DNA of 64,000 nt from VRUE01 sp963824215 (lineage in GTDB: Bacteria > Actinomycetota > Thermoleophilia > Solirubrobacterales > 70-9), in contig CAWGOE010000003.1 of the NCBI GenBank assembly GCA_963824215.1, forward strand, positions 158,420 through 222,419. Reading direction: 5' to 3'. The translations under genes were made by a program, and so were the position numbers. The notes below the pieces were generated by a model. The model saw only the letters and a program-made list of their open reading frames with translations. It was not told where the DNA came from and made no database searches. The first letter of the stretch is position 1. Every line of letters starts with the position of its first letter. Shown here piece after piece: positions 17,126-25,602 of this stretch.

Positions 17126-18643
17126 ATGCGACAATCGCCACCCGTGGCCGAGGGTTCGCCCGAACATCTCGATGTCCTGATCGTCGGCGCCGGCCTCTCC
17201 GGAGTCGGCGCCGCCTGGCATCTGCAGGACCGCTGTCCGGGCAAGAGCTACGCGATCTTCGAGGCGCGCGGCGACCTCGGCGGCACCTGGGACCTCTTCC
17301 GCTATCCGGGCATCCGCTCGGACTCCGACATGCACACGCTGGGCTATCGCTTCAAGCCGTGGACGGCGGCGAAGTCGATCACCGACGGCTCCTCGATCCT
17401 CGAGTACGTCCGCGAGACGGCGGCTGATCACGGCATCGAGGACAAGATCCGCCTCCATCACCGTGTGGTGGCCGCCAGCTGGTCGAGCGCTGACTCTCGG
17501 TGGACGGTCGAGGCCGAACGCACCGAGACCGGTGAGACCGTGCAGGTCACCTGCGACTTCCTCTGGACCTGCAGCGGCTACTACCGCTACGACCAGGGCT
17601 ACACGCCGCAGTTCGAGGGATTCGATCGTTTCGGCGGCGAGGTCGTCCATCCCCAGCACTGGCCCGAGGATCTCGACTACGCGGGCAAGCGGGTGGTCGT
17701 GATCGGCAGCGGCGCCACCGCCGTCACGCTCGTCCCGGCGATGGCGGAGAAGGCCGCGCACGTGACGATGCTGCAGCGCTCGCCTACCTACATTGCATCG
17801 CTGCCGGCCGAGGACAGGATCGCCACGCGGCTGCGACGCTTCCTGCCCGATCGCGCCGTTTACTCGATCGTGCGCTGGAAAAACGTGCTGATGCAGACGG
17901 CCTTCTACCAGCTCAGCCGCCGCCGGCCGGAGGTGGTGAAGAGGTTCATCCGCAAAGGGGTCGAACGGGCGCTGCCGCCTGGCTACGACATCGATAAGCA
18001 CTTCACGCCGCGCTACAACCCGTGGGATCAGCGCATGTGCCTGGTCCCCGACAGTGACCTCTTCGAGGCCATCTCCAGCGGCGAGGCCTCGGTCGTCACC
18101 GACCGGATCGCGCGCTTCACTGAGCGCGGAATCGAGCTCGAGTCCGGCGAGGAGCTGGAGGCCGACGTGATAGTCACCGCGACCGGGCTGAACCTGCTTT
18201 TCCTCGGCGGCCTGCAGTTGAGCGTTGACGGCGAGGGCGTCGATATCCCCAGCACGATGACCTACAAAGGCATGATGCTGAGCGGCGTTCCCAACTTCGC
18301 TTTCACCGTCGGCTACACCAACGCCTCCTGGACGCTGAAGGCGGACCTCACCTCCGAGTACGTCTGTCGCTTGCTGGACCACATGGACGCACACGGTTAC
18401 CGGCGCTGTGCCCCCGAGGTCGACGCGAGTGTGACCGAGGAGCCGCTGCTCGACTTCACTTCAGGCTACGTGCTGCGCTCGCTCGACCAGTTCCCCAAAC
18501 AGGGCTCGGTGGAGCCGTGGAAGCTGCGCCAGAACTACGTCTTCGACATCCGCACGATCAGGCGCGGGGCGATCGATGATGGCGCGATGCGCTTTGGCCA
18601 CGGCGCGAGTGAGCCGCGCTCGGCCGAGAAGATCGCCGCCTGA
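17126..18643 (+). CDS. Flavin-containing (Baeyer-Villiger-type) monooxygenase
   Basis: The 505-residue enzyme has an FAD-binding GAGLSGVGAAWHL (~21), the family block FEARGDLGGTWDLFRYPGIRS, the fingerprint FGGEVVHPQHW (FxGxxxHxxxW, ~170) and a second NADPH-binding VIGSGATAVTL (~192). These enzymes insert oxygen next to a ketone or oxidise heteroatoms using NADPH and O2. Several relatives act on bulky or steroid-like ketones, but specificity cannot be read here. It precedes a cupredoxin and an FMN reductase on the same strand. Confidence 0.9.
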   Translation: MRQSPPVAEGSPEHLDVLIVGAGLSGVGAAWHLQDRCPGKSYAIFEARGDLGGTWDLFRYPGIRSDSDMHTLGYRFKPWTAAKSITDGSSILEYVRETAADHGIEDKIRLHHRVVAASWSSADSRWTVEAERTETGETVQVTCDFLWTCSGYYRYDQGYTPQFEGFDRFGGEVVHPQHWPEDLDYAGKRVVVIGSGATAVTLVPAMAEKAAHVTMLQRSPTYIASLPAEDRIATRLRRFLPDRAVYSIVRWKNVLMQTAFYQLSRRRPEVVKRFIRKGVERALPPGYDIDKHFTPRYNPWDQRMCLVPDSDLFEAISSGEASVVTDRIARFTERGIELESGEELEADVIVTATGLNLLFLGGLQLSVDGEGVDIPSTMTYKGMMLSGVPNFAFTVGYTNASWTLKADLTSEYVCRLLDHMDAHGYRRCAPEVDASVTEEPLLDFTSGYVLRSLDQFPKQGSVEPWKLRQNYVFDIRTIRRGAIDDGAMRFGHGASEPRSAEKIAA

Positions 18644-18675
18644 TTCGATTCTGCGGCAACGGGTAGCGGGGCCGC

Positions 18676-19125
18676 ATGCAAATCAAGCTGCTGCTCCCAG
18701 TCCTGGCCCTCTGCCTCGCGATCGGCGTCGGTGTTGCCGGCTGCGGTGATGACGACGGCGACGACACCGGCTCGGCCACCGTCACCGAGACGACCGAAAC
18801 CACGACCGAGGCTGGCGATGATTCGGCCTCTGGCGGCAGCGCTCCCGCCCCCAGCGGTGACGCGGCGCGGTCCGAAAAAGTCGAGATCGTCGACTTTGCC
18901 TACGACCCCGATCCGGTGACGATCGAGGAAGGCGGCAAGGTGATCTGGCAGAACGAGGACTCGGCGCCGCATACCGCGACCGCCGACGACGGCAGCTTCG
19001 ACACCGGCACGCTGGAGGAAGGCAAGCTCAAGTCCGAGACCTTCAAGGAGGCGGGCACTTACTCCTACATCTGCTCGATCCACCCGGACATGACCGGCAC
19101 GGTCGAAGTGGTGGCAGCCGGCTGA
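18676..19125 (+). CDS. Cupredoxin-domain (plastocyanin/azurin-like) lipoprotein
   Basis: The N-terminus has a lipobox-like end (GVGVAGC, Cys ~23), followed by an acidic/Thr-rich linker to ~65. The ~85-residue type I copper fold has ligands in APHTAT (His) and YICSIHPDM (Cys, His, Met) in the canonical order. It is likely an exported electron carrier tethered to the membrane. Start ATG 18676. Confidence 0.85.
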   Translation: MQIKLLLPVLALCLAIGVGVAGCGDDDGDDTGSATVTETTETTTEAGDDSASGGSAPAPSGDAARSEKVEIVDFAYDPDPVTIEEGGKVIWQNEDSAPHTATADDGSFDTGTLEEGKLKSETFKEAGTYSYICSIHPDMTGTVEVVAAG

Positions 19126-19171
19126 CGCTTAGCCAGGGATGCGGCGTCGCGCATAGAATCGCGGCGTCGCG

Positions 19172-19924
19172 ATGACCGATCTGACCGAGAAGCAGGCCGA
19201 GCTCTGCGAGCGCAGTGAGACCGACTACTCGGACCTGCGCGCGCTCTTCATCAACTGCACGTTGAAGCGCAGCCCCGAGGTCTCCAACACGCAGGGGCTG
19301 ATCGACATCTCGATGGAGATCATGCGGCGTAACGGCGTCGCGGTCGAGTGCATCCGCGCCGTCGACCACGAGATCGCCACCGGCGTCTGGCCCGATATGA
19401 CCGAGCACGGCTGGGAGCGCGACGAGTGGCCGCGGATCTTCGAGCAGGTGATGGCAGCCGACATCCTCGTGCTGGGCATGTCGATCTGGCTGGGGGAGAA
19501 GTCCTCGATCGCAACCCAGGTGATCGAGCGCCTCTACGGCAATTCGCACCTGCTCAACGACGCCGGCCAGTACGCCTACTACGGGCGGGTCGGCGGCTGC
19601 CTGGTGACCGGCAACGAGGACGGGGTTAAGCACTGCGCGATGAACGTCCTCTACTCGCTGCAGCACCTCGGCTACACGATCCCGCCCCAGGCTGACTCCG
19701 GCTGGATCGGTGAGGCAGGGCCGGGGCCGTCCTACCTCGATCAAGGCTCCGGTGGGCCGGAGAACGACTTCACCAACCGCAACACCACCTTCGCCGCCTG
19801 GAACATGCTGCACTTGGCGCGGATGCTGAAGGACGCCGGTGGCATTCCGGCGTACGGCAACCAGCGCCCCGAGTGGGATGCCGGTTGCCGCTTCGACTTC
19901 CCCAATCCAGAGCACCGGGCATAG
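19172..19924 (+). CDS. NADPH-dependent FMN reductase / flavodoxin-like protein
   Basis: The 250 residues follow the flavodoxin-like order: strand ALFINCTLKRSPEVSNTQ (phosphate loop), ADILVLGMSIWLGEKSS (~100) and GGCLVTGNEDGVKHCAMN (~145). It probably binds FMN and reduces a quinone or flavin with NAD(P)H. The C-terminal ~60 residues (NRNTTFAAWNMLHLARML) extend beyond the core as in a subset of actinobacterial homologs. Start at 19172 (GCGGCGTCGCGATG; no clear ribosome site). Confidence 0.8.
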   Translation: MTDLTEKQAELCERSETDYSDLRALFINCTLKRSPEVSNTQGLIDISMEIMRRNGVAVECIRAVDHEIATGVWPDMTEHGWERDEWPRIFEQVMAADILVLGMSIWLGEKSSIATQVIERLYGNSHLLNDAGQYAYYGRVGGCLVTGNEDGVKHCAMNVLYSLQHLGYTIPPQADSGWIGEAGPGPSYLDQGSGGPENDFTNRNTTFAAWNMLHLARMLKDAGGIPAYGNQRPEWDAGCRFDFPNPEHRA

Positions 19925-19953
19925 CCGATTCGGCGCCGTGGGATGATCGGCTC

Positions 19954-20667
19954 GTGAGCAATTCGGTCACGATTCCCGCCCGCTTCAATGGGCCATTGGA
20001 GAGCGGCAACGGCGGCTACAGCGCTGGTGCGCTGGCGGCCTATCTCGACGGCGCCGCCGAGGTCAGCCTGCGGCGCCCGGTGCCGCTTGACACGGCGCTG
20101 ATGGTGAGCCGCGAGGACGATGGCCGGGTGCTCGCCTTCGACGGTGAGGACCTGGTTGCGGAGGCTCGTCCGGCGTCCGACTTCGACCTTGAGGTTCCCG
20201 AGCCGGTCAGCGTTGAGGCGGCGCGGGCGGCGATCGCGGGATACCGGGGGAAGACCGATGGGCCCTTCAGCAATTGCTTTGTATGCAGCCGCACGCGTGA
20301 GGACACGCTGGGTGTCTTCGCCGGGCCGGTTGAGGGGAGGGAGCTCGTCGCCACGCCTTGGACTCCACCCGAGTGGGCGGATGACGGCTCGGGGTTTGTG
20401 CGGCCGGAGATCGTCTGGGCCGTACTCGATTGCCCCACTTACTTCGCTGCCTATATGGACTACCCCGAGCCGTTGCCGCCAGGGGTCCTGGCGCGCTTCA
20501 CCGGTCGCCTCGACGCGCCGGTCGCGGTTGGCGAGGAGCACGTCGTGATCTCCTGGCCGATCGAAGCAGACGGCCGCAAGCATCACGCCGGCGTCGCGGT
20601 CGTATCCGCCGATGGCAAGGTGCTGGCTCGCGCCAGAGCGTTGCTGATCGAGCCCCGCCAGGGCTGA
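19954..20667 (+). CDS. Hotdog-fold thioesterase-like protein
   Basis: From GTG 19954 the 237 residues contain two related halves: a first with GGYSAGALAAYLDG.AEVSLRRPVPLDT, and a second with CPTYFAAYMD..PPGVLARFTGRLDAPVAVGEEHVV. The order resembles acyl-CoA thioesterase-like double-hotdog proteins. A C-F-V-C motif (SNCFVCSRTRED) at ~109 is conserved in a subset of such proteins. The catalytic residue is not certain, so the function is tentative. Last gene of the plus-strand redox run. Confidence 0.5.
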   Translation: MSNSVTIPARFNGPLESGNGGYSAGALAAYLDGAAEVSLRRPVPLDTALMVSREDDGRVLAFDGEDLVAEARPASDFDLEVPEPVSVEAARAAIAGYRGKTDGPFSNCFVCSRTREDTLGVFAGPVEGRELVATPWTPPEWADDGSGFVRPEIVWAVLDCPTYFAAYMDYPEPLPPGVLARFTGRLDAPVAVGEEHVVISWPIEADGRKHHAGVAVVSADGKVLARARALLIEPRQG

Positions 20668-20672
20668 GAGAA

Positions 20673-21545
20673 CTAGGTGGCGTTCGCCTCGAGCCGTTCG
20701 GCGAGGCGGTTCATGCCGAGCTTGCGGGCGGCTGCGGCGGCGCCATTCCAATCGGTGGCCTGATCGGACGGTCGCTTGACGCCGGCGTCGCGCAGCGTCG
20801 CGATGTCCTTGAAGGCGAGCAGTTCGTCGCGGGCATCGAGTAGGACCCCGCGCAGTTTCGGGCGCTGCTCGCGGATCGCGTTGTCGAGGATCGTCTCCAG
20901 GTTGCCGTGGCGACGCAGCAATTCCGCTGCCGTTTTCGGGCCGACGCCCTTGGCGCCTGGCAAACCGTCGGAGGGGTCGCCGCGCAGGGCGATGAAATCA
21001 GGCACCTGCTCGGGATCGACGCCGTAGCGCTCGCGCACGCCCGCCGCATCGACCTCTTCGGCGCCTTTCTTGCCGCCGGTTTTGACGTAGAGCACCGTGA
21101 CCCCCTCGCCAGCGCACTGGTACATGTCGCGGTCGCCGGTCATCAGCAGCGCCTGCCCGCCCGCCTCCGCCTCGCGTTTGGCGTAGGTGCCGAGTAGGTC
21201 ATCGGCCTCGAGGTCGTCACTGGTGGCGACAGTCCAGCCGAAGGCCGCGAAGAAGTCGCGGCAGGCGGCGAACTGCGGCGAGAGATCATCGGGCATAGCC
21301 GCCTCCCGCTCAGCGTGGTAAGCCGGGTAGAGCTCGGTCCGATACGAAGCTGCATCCGGCCCGAAACAGAGGACGACAGCACGCGGCTCGTGCGCTTCCA
21401 CCTCCGCCAGGATCAAATTAGCCGTACCGAGCAGCGCGTTGACCGGCCTCCCGTCCGGCCCCTTGATCGAATCGGGCAGCGCATAGAAAGCGCGAAACAG
21501 CATCGATGGAGCATCGACAATGAGCAGGGGGTGGCTGATGGCCAG
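20673..21545 (-). CDS. 5'-3' exonuclease (FEN/PolA N-domain-like), probable CTG start
   Basis: The protein has FRAFYALPDSI, CFGPDAASYRTELYPAYHA, the metal-binding DDLEADDLLGTYA and MTGDRDMYQ, and a helix-hairpin-helix FIALRGDPSDGLPGAKGVGPKTAAELL: a stand-alone flap/5' nuclease. The first normal start (ATG 21503) would drop the conserved N-terminal strand and metal Asp (LLIVDAPSMLF). That strand is in frame up to a CTG at 21545, just before an in-frame TAG. The base forming the C of that CTG belongs to repeat element A, so an original ATG or GTG was probably altered when the element arrived. Confidence 0.8.
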   Translation of the reverse strand: MAISHPLLIVDAPSMLFRAFYALPDSIKGPDGRPVNALLGTANLILAEVEAHEPRAVVLCFGPDAASYRTELYPAYHAEREAAMPDDLSPQFAACRDFFAAFGWTVATSDDLEADDLLGTYAKREAEAGGQALLMTGDRDMYQCAGEGVTVLYVKTGGKKGAEEVDAAGVRERYGVDPEQVPDFIALRGDPSDGLPGAKGVGPKTAAELLRRHGNLETILDNAIREQRPKLRGVLLDARDELLAFKDIATLRDAGVKRPSDQATDWNGAAAAARKLGMNRLAERLEANAT

Positions 21546-21657
21546 AGCCTATCCCGGTAGGGGTGGAGCGTCTTGTACTTTCTCCGCGGAAACGCTCGCG
21601 GACGACCGCAACGTGTCTTCGGAAAAAGTTAAGCGGAACCCCTGCCGGGATAGGCTC
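21545..21657. repeat. Palindromic repeat element, copy A
   Basis: A 113-bp unit bounded by 20-bp inverted arms (21545-21564 and 21638-21657) that pair fully with one G-U. Inside, CGTCTTGTACTTT (21569-21581) and GAAAAAGTTAAG (21622-21633) are shared with copy B at 43392, and ACTTTCTCCG/CGGAAAAAGT can form a second stem. It fills the gap between two divergent genes, touching the exonuclease start on one side and ending 8 bases before the DUF3556 ATG on the other. Confidence 0.85.
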
Positions 21658-21665
21658 GTACGCAC

Positions 21666-23423
21666 ATGAGCTTCACCCAGCCAACCCCGCCACCCTTCGA
21701 GTACAGCGAGTGGAAACGCCGCCCGCATCTGGAGCGGATCAAGGTGCTGGCGCAAGACTGGGCGCTGAACGGGTTTGGCACCCCCGGCTTCGTCTACTTG
21801 CTCTACATCTTCAAGCTGATCGTCTATGCCGGCGGCGGGCTGCTGGTTATCTCAGCGACGACGGACGGGCTAGGCGGGCTGGGCAATCTCGGCGATTGGT
21901 GGACTGAACCGATCGTCTTCCAGAAGGCGGTGATCTGGACGATGCTCTGGGAGGTGCTCGGCCTCGGCGCCGGCTCGTTGCCGCTGACCTTGCGCTTCTC
22001 ACCGATGATCGGCGGTGTCCTCTACTGGCTGCGCCCGGGCACGACGCGGCTGCCGCCCTGGCCTGAGCGGGTGCCGCTCACCCGCGGTACGCGGCGAACG
22101 TTGCTCGATGTCGCCCTCTACGCCGGACTGGTCGCCGCCGCGCTCAACTTGCTGCTGGCGGGCGGGATCGAGGCCTCCGGCGGGGCGGCGGGGCGCCTCG
22201 ATCCGGTGGCCGTCGGCGTGCTGCTTGCTTTGCTTGGGCTGCTTGGGCTGCGCGACAAGGTCCCGTTCTTGGCGGCCCGCGCCGAGATCTACGGCAGCCT
22301 CGCGATCATCTTCCTCTTCCCGCTGACCAACATGATCGTCGCCGCCCAGCTCGTCTTCGTCTGCATCTGGTGGGGCGCGGCGTCCTCGAAGCTGAACCGC
22401 CACTTCCCCTTCGTGGTCACGGTGATGATCAGCAACACGCCCTGGAACCGCTGGCGGTCGGCAAAGCGGCGGCTGTACCGGGATCACCCGGAGGACCTGC
22501 GGCCGTCCTCGCTGGGGGCGCTCAGCGCACACATGGGCACGGTGATCGAGTTCACCCTGCCGTTGATCCTGCTCGTTTCACAGGGCGGCACGATCGGCAC
22601 GATCGCCGTCGCCGGGATGGTGATCTTCCATCTCCACATCCTCTCCACCTTCCCGCTGGCGGTGCCGCTGGAGTGGAACGTTTTCATGATCTTCGGAGTG
22701 CTCTTCCTCTTCGGTCACTACGGCGACGTGCCGTTCTCGACCATCGACGATCCGCTGCTGCTGGCGATCCTCGCCGTGATCTGCGTCGGCCTGCCGGTGC
22801 TCGGCAACTTCCGCCCCGACCTCGTCTCCTTCCTGCCCGCGATGCGCTACTACGCCGGCAACTGGGCGACCAGCCAGTGGTTGTTCCGCAAGCAGGGAAA
22901 CGCCGAGGCGAAGCTCGACCGGGAGATGACCAAGCCGGCAGCGATCGTCACCGAGCAGCTGTCGAAGTTCTATGACCCCGAGCTGATCGACGTGCTCGTC
23001 TACAAAGGCCTCGCCTTCCGCTCGATGCATTCGCACGGCCGCGCCCTCAACGGGCTCGTCCAGCGCGCCGTCGACGATGTCGAGGGCTACGAGGTGCGCG
23101 AGGGTGAGCTCGTCGCCGGCGTCGTGCTCGGCTACAACTTTGGCGACGGTCACTTCCACGACCAGCAGCTGCTCGCCGCAATCCAGGAGCACTGTCACTT
23201 CGAGCCTGGCGAGGTTCGCATCGTGGTGCTCGAGTCGCAGGCGGCCCATGTACAGCGCCAGCGCTACCGCATCTTCGATGCCGCGACCGGCCTGGTCGAG
23301 GAGGGCTGGGTGAACGTCGCCGACATGGCCGAGCGCCAGCCCTGGCTCGACGGGCACCCGTTCCCGGTCGAGGTAATCGGGGAGGCCGGTGGCGAGGCCA
23401 GTCGTGCCGTGACCCCGGCATGA
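21666..23423 (+). CDS. DUF3556 family transmembrane protein
   Basis: The 585 residues include ~9 hydrophobic helices between 40 and 400 (for example GFVYLLYIFKLIVYAGGGLLVI and PLILLVSQGGTIGTIAVAG) and a soluble C-terminal ~190 residues. The whole matches the actinobacterial DUF3556 family in size and order. Function is unknown. The next gene overlaps by 4 bases (ATGA), so the two products are likely made together. The only space for a promoter is repeat element A; no ribosome site is visible before the ATG. Confidence 0.75.
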   Translation: MSFTQPTPPPFEYSEWKRRPHLERIKVLAQDWALNGFGTPGFVYLLYIFKLIVYAGGGLLVISATTDGLGGLGNLGDWWTEPIVFQKAVIWTMLWEVLGLGAGSLPLTLRFSPMIGGVLYWLRPGTTRLPPWPERVPLTRGTRRTLLDVALYAGLVAAALNLLLAGGIEASGGAAGRLDPVAVGVLLALLGLLGLRDKVPFLAARAEIYGSLAIIFLFPLTNMIVAAQLVFVCIWWGAASSKLNRHFPFVVTVMISNTPWNRWRSAKRRLYRDHPEDLRPSSLGALSAHMGTVIEFTLPLILLVSQGGTIGTIAVAGMVIFHLHILSTFPLAVPLEWNVFMIFGVLFLFGHYGDVPFSTIDDPLLLAILAVICVGLPVLGNFRPDLVSFLPAMRYYAGNWATSQWLFRKQGNAEAKLDREMTKPAAIVTEQLSKFYDPELIDVLVYKGLAFRSMHSHGRALNGLVQRAVDDVEGYEVREGELVAGVVLGYNFGDGHFHDQQLLAAIQEHCHFEPGEVRIVVLESQAAHVQRQRYRIFDAATGLVEEGWVNVADMAERQPWLDGHPFPVEVIGEAGGEASRAVTPA

Positions 23424-24829
23424 GCGATGCGATCGTCGTCGGTGCCGGGCCGAATGGCCTGGCGGCTGCGGCGACGCTGGCGGTGCGCGGGGTGGGGGTG
23501 ACCGTGCTCGAGGCCGCCGCGACGATCGGTGGCGGTGCTCGCAGCAGCGAGCTGACCGTTCCCGGCCTGGTGCACGACGACTGCTCGGCGACCCACCCGT
23601 TTGGGCCTGCCTCCGAGGCGCTGAACGCGCTCGACCTGGAGCGGTATGGCCTCGAGTGGGCCTGGCCGGAGGTCGACCTCGCCCACCCCTTCGACGACGG
23701 CGCTGCGGCCGCGATGCTGCGCTCGATCGACGAGACGGCAGCCGGGCTGGGGGACGCGGGCGCCGCCTGGAGGCGTCTCTTCGGCCCACCGGCCTCACGT
23801 TTTGACGTCCTCGGCGAGGACATCCTGCGGCCGTTGGCGCACCTGCCGCGGCACCCGATCCTGCTGGCGCGTTTCGGCCTGCGGGTGCTGCCGCCGGTCG
23901 CAACCCTCGCGCGTGCGCTGCCGACGCCGCAGGCGCGGGCGCTGTTCGCCGGCAACGCCGCCCACGCCTTTCGTCCCTTCTCGCGGCCGCTCAGCTCGGC
24001 CGTCGGCGTCGCCATCACCTGCGCCGCCCACAGCTACGGCTGGCCGGTCGCTCGTGGCGGCTCGCAGGCGATTGCCGACGCGCTCGCGGCCGTGGTGCGC
24101 GAGCACGGCGGCCGGATCGAGACCGGGCGGCGGGTGCGCTCGCTGGCGGAGCTGCCGCGGGCCGATGCGATCCTGCTCGACCTTGCCCCCGCGGCCGTCG
24201 CCGACATCGCTGGCGAGCGACTGCCGGCTCGGGTCGCTCGTGCTTACCGTCGCTACCGCCACGGCCCCGGCGCCTACAAGGTCGACCTCGCAGTCGAGGG
24301 CGGCGTGCCTTGGACCGCCGAGGCGCCGCGCCGCGCAGGCACCGTGCACGCGGTCGGGTCTTACGAGGAGCTCGCCGAGGCCGCCCGCCAGGTCCACCGC
24401 GGCCGCATGCCCACCCGCCCCTTTGTGCTGGTCGGCCAGCAGTACCTCGCCGATCCCTCGCGCTCGCGCGGCGACCTGCACCCGATCTGGGCCTATGCCC
24501 ACGTTCCCAGCGGCTACGACGGCGACGCGACGGAGGCCGTGATCGATCAGATCGAACGCTTCGCGCCCGGTCTGCGCGAGCGGATCGTCGCCCGGCACGT
24601 TCGCTCCGCCGCCAATCTCGCCAGCTACAACGCCAACTACGTCGGCGGCGACATCATCACTGGCGCCAACACCGCCCTGCAGTCAGTCTTCCGGCCCCGC
24701 GTCACGCTCGACCCCTACGCAACCGGCATTCCGGGCGTCTTCATCTGCTCGGCGGCAACCCCACCCGCCGCCGGCGCCCACGGCCTCAACGGCTACAACG
24801 CCGCGCAGGCTGCGCTACGTCGGCTCTAA
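23420..24829 (+). CDS. Phytoene desaturase-like NAD(P)/FAD-dependent oxidoreductase
   Basis: The 469 residues begin AIVVGAGPNGLAAAATLAVRG, the dinucleotide-binding GxGxxG of the amine-oxidase/CrtI family, with EAAATIGGGARS after it. The C-terminal FAD-closing segment reads AHGLNGYNAAQAAL. No other carotenoid genes are nearby, so it is better called a CrtI-like flavoprotein than a carotenoid desaturase. It is translationally coupled to the DUF3556 membrane protein, a pairing that suggests action on a membrane lipid. Confidence 0.8.
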   Translation: MSDAIVVGAGPNGLAAAATLAVRGVGVTVLEAAATIGGGARSSELTVPGLVHDDCSATHPFGPASEALNALDLERYGLEWAWPEVDLAHPFDDGAAAAMLRSIDETAAGLGDAGAAWRRLFGPPASRFDVLGEDILRPLAHLPRHPILLARFGLRVLPPVATLARALPTPQARALFAGNAAHAFRPFSRPLSSAVGVAITCAAHSYGWPVARGGSQAIADALAAVVREHGGRIETGRRVRSLAELPRADAILLDLAPAAVADIAGERLPARVARAYRRYRHGPGAYKVDLAVEGGVPWTAEAPRRAGTVHAVGSYEELAEAARQVHRGRMPTRPFVLVGQQYLADPSRSRGDLHPIWAYAHVPSGYDGDATEAVIDQIERFAPGLRERIVARHVRSAANLASYNANYVGGDIITGANTALQSVFRPRVTLDPYATGIPGVFICSAATPPAAGAHGLNGYNAAQAALRRL

Positions 24830-24840
24830 CGGCCCGGGGC

Positions 24841-25524
24841 TCAGCCACCCGCAGGAAGGGGCCCGCGGTCGTAGTTCGAGAGCGGGATGTCCTTGTGCAG
24901 GCGGTAGGTCAGCGGCATCAGCCAGGCGATCAGGCGGAAACGGCGATCGCGGCGGGCGCGATACCTGGCGGCTAGGTGCTGGTACCGGCAGGCGACGCTC
25001 TCGTCGTATTCGCTCGGGTCGGTGGCGCCGCGAAAGAATGGATAGAGGTGGCCGATGAAATGGTCCATCGACCCCTGCCAGGCGATCTCGTAGGCCGACC
25101 CGGGCAATCGCGAGGCGAGGGTCTGGCGGTAGCAGGTCACCGCCGGCATCCCGCTGTCGGCGAACTGGCACTCCCCTGACCAGACGTCGGGATCGGGAGG
25201 TATCTCGTCGCTGACTACCCATGCGGTCTCGCGCCGAATTCGGTTCGTGGTCTCGGCATCGCCGATGAGGGCCGAGAACACCTCGAGGGAGTCCTCGAGC
25301 CAGTGCCGGAGGTGCTTTGCCGTGAGGTCGCGCCGGGGCAGCCGCCGGGTCAAGAGCTCGACCAGCCGGTTGAAGCCCTTCGGCGGGCGCGGGAACTCCT
25401 TGTAGAAGTCGGAGAGCAGGATGTCGACTGCGATGGGATCGGAGAACACCATCGGCGCGTTCCTTTGCGCGCCGCCATCGCCATTGGCCGGCTCTGGTTC
25501 TCGGGTATTGGATGTGGTCGCCAT
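24841..25524 (-). CDS. Hypothetical protein
   Basis: The 227-residue soluble protein from ATG 25524 has a charged, partly helical sequence with Trp, His and Tyr patches (VWSGECQFADSGMPAVTC, MDHFIGHLYPFF, CRYQHLAARYRARRDRR). I do not recognise the family and see no signal peptide, membrane segment or known catalytic motif. It sits alone, tail to tail with the CrtI-like gene. Confidence 0.6.
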   Translation of the reverse strand: MATTSNTREPEPANGDGGAQRNAPMVFSDPIAVDILLSDFYKEFPRPPKGFNRLVELLTRRLPRRDLTAKHLRHWLEDSLEVFSALIGDAETTNRIRRETAWVVSDEIPPDPDVWSGECQFADSGMPAVTCYRQTLASRLPGSAYEIAWQGSMDHFIGHLYPFFRGATDPSEYDESVACRYQHLAARYRARRDRRFRLIAWLMPLTYRLHKDIPLSNYDRGPLPAGG

Positions 25525-25602
25525 CGACTAGTGGGGGACGGTCAGGGAATGGATTGAGCGCCATCGTAGACCGACCGGCCGACCTTGTGCGAGGCAGTGG
25601 GG

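Noticed and set aside
15068..18394. A 1108-codon open frame on the minus strand
   Set aside because: Only the part below 16000 encodes the M55 peptidase. The rest is antisense to four well-supported genes and has no family motifs; GC-rich DNA often leaves such frames open.
21545..21657. Copy A as an ordinary intrinsic terminator
   Set aside because: It lies between divergent genes, not after a gene end, and no T-run follows either arm.
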